64,000 bases of DNA from CBDCWT01 sp965223305 (lineage in GTDB: Bacteria; Planctomycetota; Planctomycetia; Pirellulales; Pirellulaceae). The translations under genes and the position numbers were made by a program. Of the stretch, positions 39,701 through 47,504 are shown one piece after another (the stretch's first letter is position 1; every line of letters starts with the position of its first letter). The notes under the pieces were generated by a model, which worked only from the letters and a program-made list of their open reading frames with translations, made no database searches and was not told where the DNA came from. Where the stretch lies: positions 17,812 through 81,811 of the forward strand of contig CBDCWT010000026.1 of assembly GCA_965223305.1 (NCBI GenBank). Direction: 5' to 3'.

Positions 39701-42578
39701 CCAGCGAAGCAGCGGGGCTGTGGGCCATCAGCAGAGCGACAGCTCCCGTCACGTGCGGGGTGGCCATCGAAGTGCCGCTAAGTTCACCGTAGCTGTTCCC
39801 CGGAAGAGTACTAAGTATGTCGACACCAGGCGCACCCACATCGACGGTGTTGGCTCCGAACGACGAGAATGAGGCCAACTGATCGTTGTGGTCTGTAGCG
39901 GCCACGGAGATAACGCCGTCCAGATCGAGGCTGGCGGGAAACTCCGGATTGACGTCGTTGTTGTTGCTGCTGTTCCCGGCCGCGGCAACGAACATGATCC
40001 CTGCTTCGATGCTGGCCTGAATAGCATCCTCGAGCGCCTGAGACTGCCCACTGCCGCCCCAGCTGTTGTTGCTGGCCACGATGTTCACACCGAACGTCGT
40101 TTTCATCATTGTCATGTAGCTGATCGCATCAATGGCGTCGGACGTCAAACCACTGCCAGTGTTCGATAGGAACTTGAGAGCCATGACTTGGACGTTCCAA
40201 TTAACGCCAGCGATGCCAATCCCGTTATTGCCGACGGCGCCGATTGTCCCCACGGTGTGCGTACCGTGCCCCTGATCGTCCAGTGGATCGGAATCGTCGT
40301 TCGCAGTGTCGATGCCGTAGATATCGTCGATGAATCCGTTACCGTCGTTGTCGATGCCATCGCCGGCCACTTCACCCGGGTTGACCCACATGTTCGCCGC
40401 GAGATCCTCATGGGTATAGTCGACACCCGTATCAATGCTGGCCACGACGACCGACGAGGAGCCGGTAAACGTATCCCAGGCTTCCGGGGCGTCGATGTCC
40501 GCGTCGACTGTGCCTCCCGTCTGACCGGTGTTGTCCATTCCCCAAAGTTGGTTGAACGACGGATCGTTGGGGCGTGTCTGCAGCATGTGGAGCTGATAGT
40601 CTGGCTCGGCGTAGGAAACTAAAGGATCGTCCGCCCAGCGCAGCGCAGCTCGCTCAACATCCGAGTGATCTTCAGACAACTCGATAACCGCTGCATCGAT
40701 TAGCGGGAGCTCACGAACCAAACGCCCTCGATACTTGGCAAGCAAACGCGAAACTCTGGCGCTGGTTACCGCATCTCCGAACCTGACAATCAAATGTCCC
40801 GGCAAGTCACGGCCGAACCCATCGTTGGAATCGTCGTCGTCGACGGAACCGGAGGCAGCCGGTTGATTCGGCTGCTGGCGAGCGTAAGAGCTGGGGACCA
40901 CCTTCGATGGTGACTCGGCCGGTGACTCGGCAGGTCGCGCAGCGTTTGCTGCCGCTGCAGCAGCCGAGGGACCTGCCAAGAACCCCAACACTGTCCCGGA
41001 ACGTGGCAGGTTCTGCGCCGCCGAGACGTCGTTGTTTTCTCCGTCCTCGAAGCCGGCATCGCGCGTCACAATCAAATTGTAGTCTGTGCCACCTCCCGTC
41101 ACGCGGGCGTAGTACGACCCCGTGGTGGGCGCGCGAAAATCGGCGATGAATTTCGTGCTGGATTCTGCGGTGGTACCGACCGCGGCCAACGCGCCACCGC
41201 CGTCGTACAACTGCAGATCGAGCTGCCCTGCAGCGGCACCGGTCGCCGCCAATGTCGCCCAATCTCCCTCCGTGAGACGGAATTCAAAAAAGTCGGGAGG
41301 CGCCTCACCAGCGAGCCCCAAACCAATCTGTAGGCTCTGGCTGGACCCGACGCCGAGTGTGGTGGCATCGTTCAACGAGACGAGCAACCGATCGCTGGCT
41401 TCACCACCAGAGGCAGCCTTGATGCCGACCGTCGCTCCCGCGCCTTCGTCACGCGTGGCGTCGCTGCCTGAGAGATCCAAATAGTTGAATCGAATCGAAC
41501 CGTCAGCCTCGCTCAGGACAGCCTGAAAAGTAATCGGGTCTGCGGCGCTATCGAAGTAGTAAACCGAGTTCCATTGGACAATCAACTGCTGATCCGCGCC
41601 GTCTCCCTGCAGCTGCCAGTAGACACCGTCCGCTCCACCGCGAGTGTCGAGGTCATCCCACAGCGGAGCGATAGCCGCTGGTTGGGGGAACGTGCCCAGC
41701 AGCGTGTTTTCATAAGCGTCGTCGGCGGCGCCGAACGTGATCAACCCGTTACTGCTGATATAGAGTGCAGCGGAGGATTCGCCGTAGAACTCAAAAGCAA
41801 ATCCCGGTAACTCGACCTCTGTTAGCTGCACGACCTCGTCGTCGACGTCGGTCAGCACCGGTACACCGGTCGCGCGAATATCTTGGAACTCGAACGGCAC
41901 GACGATCGCCTCGTAGCCAAACCCATCAGGGCCGACGACGTCTGGCGAGCCATCTGCCGAGCCGAGCGCTGCGGCACGCTCGCCAGCGGTCGCGGCTACG
42001 GGGATCCAACTGTCTGCTAGGTTTTCCGCCGTCGCAATCGTGTTGTTGGCGGCCGCGCCCCGCCCTTCTTCCTCGAGCAGTGCATTCAATACCAACCGTC
42101 CTGAAAACGTGCCTGTTGTGCCCGCTACGCCTCGTACCAGCAGATTGTGTTGGCCGGCCGAGCTAATCGGGATCGCGTTCAGCACCACCGTTTGACCCGC
42201 CGTGTCCGCGACGGCCGATCCGATGGGCGTACCCGCCGAGTCGGTCAACGTAACAGTGGCCTGCAGGCTTGCCTCCGGAACGAGGGAAATCGAAAGGGTC
42301 TGCCCCGCATCGAGATCGACAAGCAAGTTCTCAATCGCATCCGCCGCCGACACGTTGCCCGAGATAGTCGCGTCATAGACCAGGCTGCCTAGCGGCCGGC
42401 GAGGTTCGAACGAGGTCGAGAACATCGCATCGCTGGTCACGCTCTGCGCGGCCGTACCTGCCAGGCTACCGCTCCCGGCGCTGACGCTCAGCAACCGGCG
42501 GTCTTCCAGTTGTTCTAGGAACAGATGTCGTGTCCAGTGACGTGGCCGCTGAACTCGCTTCTTCTCTGCTAGGGACAC
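33726..42578 (-). CDS. Giant surface protein with subtilase, PPC, cohesin-like and dockerin-like domains
   Basis: The protein has 2950 residues. The start is GTG 42578, preceded by AAAGGA. The planctomycete motif EQLEDRRLLS lies at residues 22-31. A fervidolysin-like propeptide (HLIVRFGDAVTSARVSRLL) precedes the S8 catalytic domain (about 660-985) with Asp in VVASIDTGVDYTHEDL, His in GHGTHTVGTIGA, and Ser in GTSMATPHVTGAVALL. Both ends of the protein carry PPC-like domains (ARLDYLASVTGTYTARV, ARLVFQVVAAGEYRLEV). Long beta-rich segments lie between them. The C-terminal cassette from about 2520 contains an Ig-like segment, a cohesin-like domain (VSLQLHYDPRLLEVVGAS) and two dockerin-like motifs (GDVSGSGRINASDAAQVARV, GDISGNGRINATDASKLAQF), then IPPIPGG. 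A charged tail of about 100 residues follows. It is probably exported, self-processed and surface-bound. Confidence 0.85.
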   Translation of the reverse strand: MSLAEKKRVQRPRHWTRHLFLEQLEDRRLLSVSAGSGSLAGTAAQSVTSDAMFSTSFEPRRPLGSLVYDATISGNVSAADAIENLLVDLDAGQTLSISLVPEASLQATVTLTDSAGTPIGSAVADTAGQTVVLNAIPISSAGQHNLLVRGVAGTTGTFSGRLVLNALLEEEGRGAAANNTIATAENLADSWIPVAATAGERAAALGSADGSPDVVGPDGFGYEAIVVPFEFQDIRATGVPVLTDVDDEVVQLTEVELPGFAFEFYGESSAALYISSNGLITFGAADDAYENTLLGTFPQPAAIAPLWDDLDTRGGADGVYWQLQGDGADQQLIVQWNSVYYFDSAADPITFQAVLSEADGSIRFNYLDLSGSDATRDEGAGATVGIKAASGGEASDRLLVSLNDATTLGVGSSQSLQIGLGLAGEAPPDFFEFRLTEGDWATLAATGAAAGQLDLQLYDGGGALAAVGTTAESSTKFIADFRAPTTGSYYARVTGGGTDYNLIVTRDAGFEDGENNDVSAAQNLPRSGTVLGFLAGPSAAAAAANAARPAESPAESPSKVVPSSYARQQPNQPAASGSVDDDDSNDGFGRDLPGHLIVRFGDAVTSARVSRLLAKYRGRLVRELPLIDAAVIELSEDHSDVERAALRWADDPLVSYAEPDYQLHMLQTRPNDPSFNQLWGMDNTGQTGGTVDADIDAPEAWDTFTGSSSVVVASIDTGVDYTHEDLAANMWVNPGEVAGDGIDNDGNGFIDDIYGIDTANDDSDPLDDQGHGTHTVGTIGAVGNNGIGIAGVNWNVQVMALKFLSNTGSGLTSDAIDAISYMTMMKTTFGVNIVASNNSWGGSGQSQALEDAIQASIEAGIMFVAAAGNSSNNNDVNPEFPASLDLDGVISVAATDHNDQLASFSSFGANTVDVGAPGVDILSTLPGNSYGELSGTSMATPHVTGAVALLMAHSPAASLEQIKTAILTGADRVGSLTGRTVTGGRLNVANSLLLIGDRGDFYRIPVNADDRLLLVTSTPGDGPFEFANDLDPAIELYAPNGTLVASDDNGSSDGRNARLDYLASVTGTYTARVRSAGGRGEYVLQATGQTGSRAGFVVQSSSPSDGQRLAESPSTLQLDFSDAVLLSSLAPSDLTVDGVPALGWRTTDGDSVAFALPALSDGVHTVDVAAGAVQSVSGAASEQFSSQFTVDSRAPRVVSSSLDSVVAAGDVKIMVEFDEAIRGDAIDLSALELTGAIHGAREPANVHYDDSTLVLTVDYVGLEDDSYLFKLFSRDGGIEDLAGNDLDGEGTVPSGDGHPGGDYLVPFSVDASVLSASPFQRLDPPGALLFASPENRGWIHSADDVDRFPVFVPGGQTLLGEVRPDETLAALTIELADGSGRVVAGPVTAAAGQAAALPVTGAASDGIYEVRVSADQPTSYNLDLHLNAAVESAVDGVGAGTPLPIDGSLTSEGRFAVVGTSLPDPVSLDAIVWGVQPASGQIVSVDPLTGDELHRFAAPDSLSPDHKQIGLTIAEGGASLLYLNADVDPNRLYRLDPITGAVQSVESTAGFSASGLGFSSTPPTATTIYAANMDSDPGWTLEGDWQYGTPLGGGSGAGDPTAGFTGTRVIGYNLAGDYTDNLRRTEYAVTPAIDASAHRDVTLSFQRWLGVEGSSFDRASIDVSNDGQNWAPVWSNQTVDITDDGRWRQQTFDISHVADGQATVFVRWGMGPTDSLLTFAGWNIDDVLVRGVPEDTQPSIFLSRGDLGAGRQAGYSGVTANHLTSVTAVGAAGGDDVGRQFAFVPGTGIVEYDSKLRETVLATLPAPAADVEGLAFDGVTLFASSAAGALFSLDPDSGAVVRSVTVSDGGLFGLGAVALKGGQLGIVYSEDFSETAGGFVLDNSAGSGNGLWHRSTGRQRDGLPHHSAPYSIYFGKGEKGFGGGNYETGTATGGVAVSPVISLPAAAPVTLSFNTLIEAESNLFFVEDLGVAVDDGQSQTTLFSTLDSTLPSSTSGVWQPLSADLTSFAGRDIQLRFSMDTLDELDNGFEGWYFDDLAITVGGRESLYVVPEVDTYTLDLTGRVGSKVDIVVAGQGTADFSESLLELVGPQGETVATAASRPLGVQVENYDLGILEYVVPADGIYTLRLTSTTAGDYAVVVTDTVVFDTELVDPPAAPLRRLPAGGSAIGFAGSRDNRARLFAVEEPSNLDDPGTIYELEPLSGAILNSFPTPNVPQTDPYGVNLAFDGDSLWYVAGLPFGDNHIYKLDPDDGTVLENNEFPGAPLFTGLARVGQELFASDGEIHVYDAVDPSHPLLRTLPVPDLLGVGLAGNNSAGTLYSVSQGFFSSGTLYELDAENGQVVRAVPTGSQLNEQGLAIVGDELFVSETVSPNGPNQIAVFDLDTLAPLRRMNIDLPAGGLLAGLGGDGYSGEGPDSYTLTLAVGDQLTVTTRTPLDGVANSPRNELDPMLTLYDAAGAPVAVATDGQPDGKNARLVFQVVAAGEYRLEVSAEGVAGEYVVQAEIQPESAGFQVASLATTFTGFVAQLTNSLDTSELNLYDSAFVGFGQPDVVLRGQATGLVAGSISVGPSPDTVTFVKTEGTLAADTYEVIFRSGPNGFKDTAGNLLDGDADGTAGGDYRSSFTIAAPPADAVTIGLPHVVRGPGQVVNLPANSERGIPVAISDVAGVRRVSLQLHYDPRLLEVVGASVPTGLPPTVQVDLSTETRGVATVTFSTPTELPAGSTTLLHLQARVPSANASVHYLQQQVLDLEIISLVDADGAAMAAIDQDAIHLVTYFGDVSGSGRINASDAAQVARVAGLIDTGFSSSPLIDPLIVGDISGNGRINATDASKLAQFAALLPVAEIPPIPGGLLSTGGAGNRVAGARSNASELAGSRAPAGSSSSDTLQLPPTWRSAGLPARAAPAAIDRAVEELSWDPRWVWSLAEALQDENDVWLRLGRLDKVSKSPL

Positions 42579-42605
42579 AGCTGTCCTTTGGTAGAATGGT
42601 CTGCC

Positions 42606-43121
42606 ATGAAATCTGCGAACACTTCAAGAAAAGCAACCCTCGTCCTGACCGCCTGTGGAATCCTGATTACCTGCATCGGGTCCGTCTTGGTCAGCCGAAA
42701 CCTGACACAGATCGGTCAGCCGGTGCGCGTGTCAGGCATGGTCGTGGCGCTGCTGGCATTATCGATGTTCCTCGTCCTATCCTTCGCGCAGCGCTATTCC
42801 CGCAGCCAAACGCGTCTGCCATCGACATTTCGCACTCCTCACTCGCGGACAAGTTCCACCTTCGTCGTCGTCGCCGCTCGCGTTACTTCACTGCTGCTGA
42901 TCCTGCTGTCCGCGATCGCGTTCGTTGTTGCCGTCTTTCAGCTGATCAACACCATCAACAGGCAATCCTGGTTTGGGATGTTTGGTTTTTACGCATTTGG
43001 CCCGATCGTCGTGCTCGGCGCCACCGGTCTCGCGCTGTGGCTGCTGGCGGACATCTCGGAACGCCTCGATCAAAAAATGGCACCGCCGATTGATAAGGAA
43101 GACCTGACTCGCCCGGGTTAG
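42606..43121 (+). CDS. Small integral membrane protein
   Basis: The ATG at 42606 (MKSANTSRKATLVLTACGIL) is favoured; the frame is also open from a TTG at 42588. The protein has 171 residues and four hydrophobic segments: TLVLTACGILITCIGSVLV, SGMVVALLALSMFLVLSF, VTSLLLILLSAIAFVVAVF and FGPIVVLGATGLALWLLA. The stop codon TAG is the last three bases of the TTAG that flanks the adjacent miniature element. Its start lies only 27 bp from the divergent giant gene. No family is recognised. Confidence 0.65.
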   Translation: MKSANTSRKATLVLTACGILITCIGSVLVSRNLTQIGQPVRVSGMVVALLALSMFLVLSFAQRYSRSQTRLPSTFRTPHSRTSSTFVVVAARVTSLLLILLSAIAFVVAVFQLINTINRQSWFGMFGFYAFGPIVVLGATGLALWLLADISERLDQKMAPPIDKEDLTRPG

Positions 43122-43295
43122 CCCGGATTATTCATGAAGATCGTGGCGAGAGGTTGTAAGTACGTTCGTGGCAAGGAAGGCGAGCAATTCTTCCGCAGGC
43201 GAATTGCAGCAATACGTCGAGGGAGAATTGTGAAGCATGACGAAGCCACGGATGGACTTACAACCTCGCAGCAGATCGCTCATGAATAATTCGGG
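43122..43295 (+). mobile_element. Miniature inverted-repeat element, copy 1 (174 bp)
   Basis: The core runs from CCCGGATTATTCATGA to TCATGAATAATTCGGG, terminal inverted repeats with one mismatch. Inner arms GCGAGAGGTTGTAAGT and ACTTACAACCTCGC extend the inverted repeat. TTAG flanks both sides (43118-43121 and 43296-43299). It differs from the copy at 56053-56226 at three positions. It has no coding capacity, so it would need a transposase in trans. Confidence 0.92.
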
Positions 43296-43314
43296 TTAGG
43301 CTGTTGTCTGAGGA

Positions 43315-43401
43315 CAAGGTAGTAGGCACACTCCGTGTGCCGTGACTGTCAAACTCACCGCCGAATGGCGGACGGCACGACGGAGCGTGCCTGCTACTTT
43401 G
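43315..43401. repeat. Large hairpin repeat next to the miniature element
   Basis: The left arm GTAGTAGGCACACTCCGTGT is imperfectly inverted in the right arm CGGAGCGTGCCTGCTAC. A small inner hairpin CCGCCGAATGGCGG sits in the loop. The outer flanks CAAG and CTTTG also pair. It starts 16 bp after the TTAG of the miniature element. Confidence 0.8.
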
Positions 43402-43412
43402 AGCTTTGAACG

Positions 43413-46400
43413 TCACGCAGGGCCATCTTCGATTCCCAGTAGCTCGTCAAGTGCCTGTTGCCAGATCGAGTACGCCTCTTGCTCATCGTCCTCACGTTCC
43501 AGATCCCCCGGATCGACCATTGTGCGGTAGGATGACATCGAATCTGGAACCGCCTGGGGTACAGCGAACGGAACGTTGGCAATCAGTGCTACGTCGGTGG
43601 CCAGTGCGTCTTCGACCACACTGTCGGCTCGCCCATTCTCCTGCTGGAACAAAAGGCCTGTAATGACAACTCCACCGGGAATCGGCGGAATCTGAGGCAC
43701 GGGCAATAACGCGGCAAACTGAGCCAAGAGCGACGCGTCGGCGGCGTTGACGCGGCCGTTACCGCTGAGGTCGCCGGAGATGCCGGGGTCGACGAGTGGG
43801 AAAGAAGCGAAACCACCGTCTAGCAAGGCAGCCAGCCGGGCGATCAGCGCAGCATCACTGGCATTGATCCGGCCGTTGCCTGAAACGTCTCCGAAGTAGG
43901 CCGACAAATGCACTGCGTCGTCGGCCACCACCGGCAGTGAGTTCGCGCCGGCGTCCATAGCGGTGACCGAATGCATATCAATGGACTGGTGCTGCCGATA
44001 CGCCTCACTGGCATTTTCGGCCGGCACGGTCGCCTGCAGGTTAACCAGGACGTTCTCTCCCACGGGCAAGTCCGACGTGCTGGAAAACGTGACAATCGCT
44101 GTGCCTGCGGTCGATGTATCGAGAGTTAACGAACCCGCGGGCATCGCGGCCCCTGCCGTCGCAGCAGCAATCATCAATAAGGCGGGATCGTAATCAAGCT
44201 GAAAGGCTACAGTCCTGACCCCCGCTCCTGCTGGGACATCTATCGACAGCGGAATTCCCGTCGTCGCGTCCGCGGGCAGGTTGATCGGCTGGCCCGGACC
44301 TCGCACAAAATCAGGAATCGTCAGGGAAACTGCGTTGGCCGGCGGTGCTGTCACGGCAAACGTATCGCTGAAGTCGCCGCCCGCCGTGCCATCACCGTCG
44401 CCATCTAGCAAGTTGCCGGTGGCGTCTTTGAAGGCATTCTCACCACTTGTCAATGTCACCGTGTAAGTGTCGGCCGCCAGCGGCCCGCCCGACTTGACAA
44501 ATGTCACTGTACGCAGCGAAGGATCGACGTGCATGGAACCTCGCACGGCGCCGGTCGACGTACCCTGAAACACGACATCTGCTGCCCCCAGCCCGCCCGT
44601 GTCATAAAGGTTCAACGTGCTGGGATCCAAGTCCGAGCTGAACTGCGCCATAAAACCAGACTCGGTCGGAGACAGGGACGTAACAACCAACCCCGTAAGC
44701 TCGTCATCGTCTGTGATCACCACGGTTCGCTGTTGGGTTGCCAGCTCCATCGCGTTCGTAACTTGGCCCACGTCAACCACGACCGTTTCGTCGGGTTCGT
44801 CCAAGGTATCATCGATGGCGGTGATCGTCACAGAACCGCTTGTCGAGCCGGCTGGGATCACGATCTGAGTCTCGCTGGAACTGTAGTCAGTCCCAGTGGT
44901 CGCAGTTCCGGAAAATTCCAAGTCGATCGTGACTGCCAATGTCGAGGTCTGTGAAAGGATGGCCGTCAAGGTCGCCGTGCCGCCAGCCTCGCCGATCTCG
45001 GTGTTGTCAACGCCCAAGGTCACCGAAGGTGATGGATTCTGATTGATCCAGACGCGGTTCGGCCCGATGTTGACAGCGAACGCGTCGAGGTCGCCATCGT
45101 TATCTAGATCGCCCAAAGCGATCTCTGCGGTCAAGTGATTCCCCAGCCGCTGACCGCTGTCACGAAACTCACCTCCGTCGTTCAACCAAACTCGGTTGCC
45201 ATCGGGGATTGCGTAGTTGTAGTTCGCAGTAACCGCGTCGAGGTCACCGTCACCGTCGACATCTCCCAAAGTCACCCATTCGGTTCCGTGATTGCCTAGA
45301 CTCTGGCCACTGTCGTTCAATATGCCAGTGCCATCATTCGTCCAGATGCGATTGCCTTCCAAGAAATTGCCGACGATCGCATCCAGGTCGCCGTCACCAT
45401 CGATATCTCCCAAGGCCCCAATATCGCTACTATGATCGCCCAGACTTTGGCCGCTGTTGACGAACACGCCGTCGAAGTTCTGCCACAAATGATTGGCTTG
45501 ATAGAGATTTGCAACGAAAGCATCCAGATCGCCGTCGCCGTCGACGTCACCCAACGTGACCCCGTAGCTGTAGTGGTCGCCAAGCACTTGACCACTGTCG
45601 CTGAAACCCCCGCTACCGTTGTTAATCCACAACCGGCCGCCCGAAATGGCGTTGACGACAAAGGCGTCCAGGTCACCGTCACCATCCACATCACCCAACG
45701 AAACACCGCGACTGTCGTGATTGCCTAGCCTCTGCCCGCTGTCGGAAAACCCTCCGCTTCCGTCGTTCGTCCAAACCAGGTTGGGATCGTAGCCACGATT
45801 CGCGACAAACGCGTCCAAGTCGCCGTCGCCGTCCAGATCGCCCAGCTGAACTCCCCAGCTGTTGCTGATGAGATCCGTCGCCGTGCTGGTGAACTCACCC
45901 CCGTTGTTCAGCCAGATGCGGTCCTCTTCCAGGCTGTTGGCAACAAAGGCGTCCAGGTCGCCGTCACCATCCAGATCTCCGAGCGCCACGCCGCGACCGG
46001 CGTGGTCGCCGATACTCTGCCCGCCGTCCGAGAATTGCCCGCTGCCTCCACCGGTTGCTGTCCGAAACTGCCAAACGCGAGCGACGTTCGGATCGCCCGA
46101 CGTGCTTTGGATGCCGGCGGTTGCGGTGACGCTGACCAGTTCACCCGGAAACAAATTGTCGGTGGGATCGAGCCGGACCGCGGAGCCTGCACCACTGATC
46201 GCTGCAGCAGCCCCCTGAAGTGGCCCGCCCTGCGCAGTGTGAGCTACGAAAGTCTGATCGGTGGCCGTCGCGGGGTTCAGCTCTTGATCGAAATTCGCGA
46301 TGATGTCCGTCGACGGATCCGCATCATGGGAATTGGCGAGGGGCTCTACGGTGACCACCGCTGTCAGCGGGAGTCGTGACTCGAGGATCTCGGTAACGAG

Positions 46401-46478
46401 ATACCGCACAGCACGCTGTCTTCGATCACGCCGCATTGATTTACGAAGTTTCCCGGTGCGTTTTCTCGTCGACGACAT
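43413..46478 (-). CDS. Surface protein with FG-GAP, Calx-beta, cohesin-like and dockerin-like domains
   Basis: The start is ATG 46478 (MSSTRKRTGKLRKSMRRDRR); 53 further codons upstream are open but not typical. The motif ILESRLPLTA at 31-40 is a variant of LEDRRLLA. Next come a SbsA-like Ig domain (DPSTDIIANFDQELNPATAT), about seven FG-GAP/VCBS repeats (LGDLDGDGDLDAFVAN, each with GDxDGDGDLDA calcium loops), a Calx-beta domain (SVTLGVDNTEIGEAGGTATL to TDDDELTG), then the C-terminal cassette shared with the neighbouring giant protein: Ig-like, cohesin-like (VAFQLDYDPALLMIAAAT), two dockerin-like motifs (GDVSGNGRINASDAALIARL, GDLSGNGRVNAADASLLAQF) and IPPIPGG. The protein has 1021 residues and is probably exported and calcium-stabilised. 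Confidence 0.85.
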   Translation of the reverse strand: MSSTRKRTGKLRKSMRRDRRQRAVRYLVTEILESRLPLTAVVTVEPLANSHDADPSTDIIANFDQELNPATATDQTFVAHTAQGGPLQGAAAAISGAGSAVRLDPTDNLFPGELVSVTATAGIQSTSGDPNVARVWQFRTATGGGSGQFSDGGQSIGDHAGRGVALGDLDGDGDLDAFVANSLEEDRIWLNNGGEFTSTATDLISNSWGVQLGDLDGDGDLDAFVANRGYDPNLVWTNDGSGGFSDSGQRLGNHDSRGVSLGDVDGDGDLDAFVVNAISGGRLWINNGSGGFSDSGQVLGDHYSYGVTLGDVDGDGDLDAFVANLYQANHLWQNFDGVFVNSGQSLGDHSSDIGALGDIDGDGDLDAIVGNFLEGNRIWTNDGTGILNDSGQSLGNHGTEWVTLGDVDGDGDLDAVTANYNYAIPDGNRVWLNDGGEFRDSGQRLGNHLTAEIALGDLDNDGDLDAFAVNIGPNRVWINQNPSPSVTLGVDNTEIGEAGGTATLTAILSQTSTLAVTIDLEFSGTATTGTDYSSSETQIVIPAGSTSGSVTITAIDDTLDEPDETVVVDVGQVTNAMELATQQRTVVITDDDELTGLVVTSLSPTESGFMAQFSSDLDPSTLNLYDTGGLGAADVVFQGTSTGAVRGSMHVDPSLRTVTFVKSGGPLAADTYTVTLTSGENAFKDATGNLLDGDGDGTAGGDFSDTFAVTAPPANAVSLTIPDFVRGPGQPINLPADATTGIPLSIDVPAGAGVRTVAFQLDYDPALLMIAAATAGAAMPAGSLTLDTSTAGTAIVTFSSTSDLPVGENVLVNLQATVPAENASEAYRQHQSIDMHSVTAMDAGANSLPVVADDAVHLSAYFGDVSGNGRINASDAALIARLAALLDGGFASFPLVDPGISGDLSGNGRVNAADASLLAQFAALLPVPQIPPIPGGVVITGLLFQQENGRADSVVEDALATDVALIANVPFAVPQAVPDSMSSYRTMVDPGDLEREDDEQEAYSIWQQALDELLGIEDGPA

Positions 46479-46769
46479 GTCCACCACTCCAAACCAGTCT
46501 GCAGTTTTTCGATCAACAATGTGCCACATTTTGCCCGGAAGCGACTCAGGCTGCCGGTTGAACATGGCTGCAGCAACGAAGCCGCAGCAGAGAAAGTTGG
46601 CACCGGCCAAGATAAGGAGGCCGGAAATCTGCACCATCTAGTGAATCATGTGGCGACATGAGGGTCAAGCTATTGGGCCGGTGGGGGCTCGAACGGGGGC
46701 AAACGCGGGGGCGGGGCAAACGGGCCACCACAAAACCCCGTGCAGCTCTTAACTCGGGGCGTGATTTCC

Positions 46770-47000
46770 TCTTTTGTCACTCTCCCCTCGGGGAGAGTCG
46801 GCCCAAAGGGCCGGAGTTTGGCGCACATTTGAGGTCATCCGTCACCAGGCCGGGAGGGCGAGGCTCCTGCCGAGCCGGAAGCGCCAGGAACCGTGGGCTA
46901 ACGCCCAGCGGCTGATTTGGAGCGTAGCCGAACTCGCCAGAGTCGTAGCCGAACTCGCCAGAGTTTGGCGGACTGCATGAAGCGTAAAAGCTGCACCATC
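46770..47000. repeat. Composite modular intergenic repeat with tandem TAGCCGAACTCGCC
   Basis: Modules in order: TTTTGTCACTCTCCCCTCGG, GGCCCAAAGGGCC, CCGGGAGGGCGAGGCTCCTG, CCGTGGGCTAACGCCCAGCGG, then TAGCCGAACTCGCCAGAGTC twice in tandem (46923-46971), and CATGAAGCGTAAAAGCTGC. The tandem pair is an uninterrupted copy of the group II intron target. Confidence 0.88.
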
Positions 47001-47066
47001 TCCCTCCGGCTGGGTACAATTCGAGTAGTGGTCGAACCGGGCAATCGACGGCGATCGGAAGTGTTC

Positions 47067-47489
47067 ATGCCAGCCAACAAGCAACCACAACCTCAGCAAC
47101 AACTTCGACGCGTCCAGTTCAGCCTGGGTTTCGTGCTGGCGACGATCACGCTCTCGTCGATCCTGTTCGCCGCCGTTTCCCAGAATTGGCTGGCAAAGCT
47201 AATTGCCTGCGCGTTGACCATGGCCATCATGGCGTTTCTGGCAGCAATTGTCGTTGACCTGGCGGGTTGGTTGGCTGGCAGAGTGAACCTAGGATTCGGT
47301 GGGCGACGACCCTGTCGCCAACCCCAGGGCGATGAACTCCCGCAGCGGCAGGTGCCCTGTCAGGCAGAGCCGGCCGCGCAGCCACACGCAGCTCGTGACG
47401 ATCTGCCCGCGTCCGGCTCGCTCGAAACAGAGCTCCGGCAGCGTGCCCTGCAACTGTTGGAGGAAATCCGGCTGGCTAGGGATCTCTAG
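47067..47489 (+). CDS. Small hydrophobic hypothetical protein
   Basis: The start MPANKQPQPQQQLRRVQFSL at 47067 is preferred; the frame upstream runs through the repeat and looks artefactual. The protein has 140 residues. Two membrane segments are visible, LGFVLATITLSSILFAAV and LIACALTMAIMAFLAAIVVD. The C-terminal half is Gln- and Pro-rich and ends in a helix (ETELRQRALQLLEEIRLARDL). No family is recognised. Confidence 0.5.
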   Translation: MPANKQPQPQQQLRRVQFSLGFVLATITLSSILFAAVSQNWLAKLIACALTMAIMAFLAAIVVDLAGWLAGRVNLGFGGRRPCRQPQGDELPQRQVPCQAEPAAQPHAARDDLPASGSLETELRQRALQLLEEIRLARDL

Positions 47490-47504
47490 CCGGGCGAACT
47501 CTCG

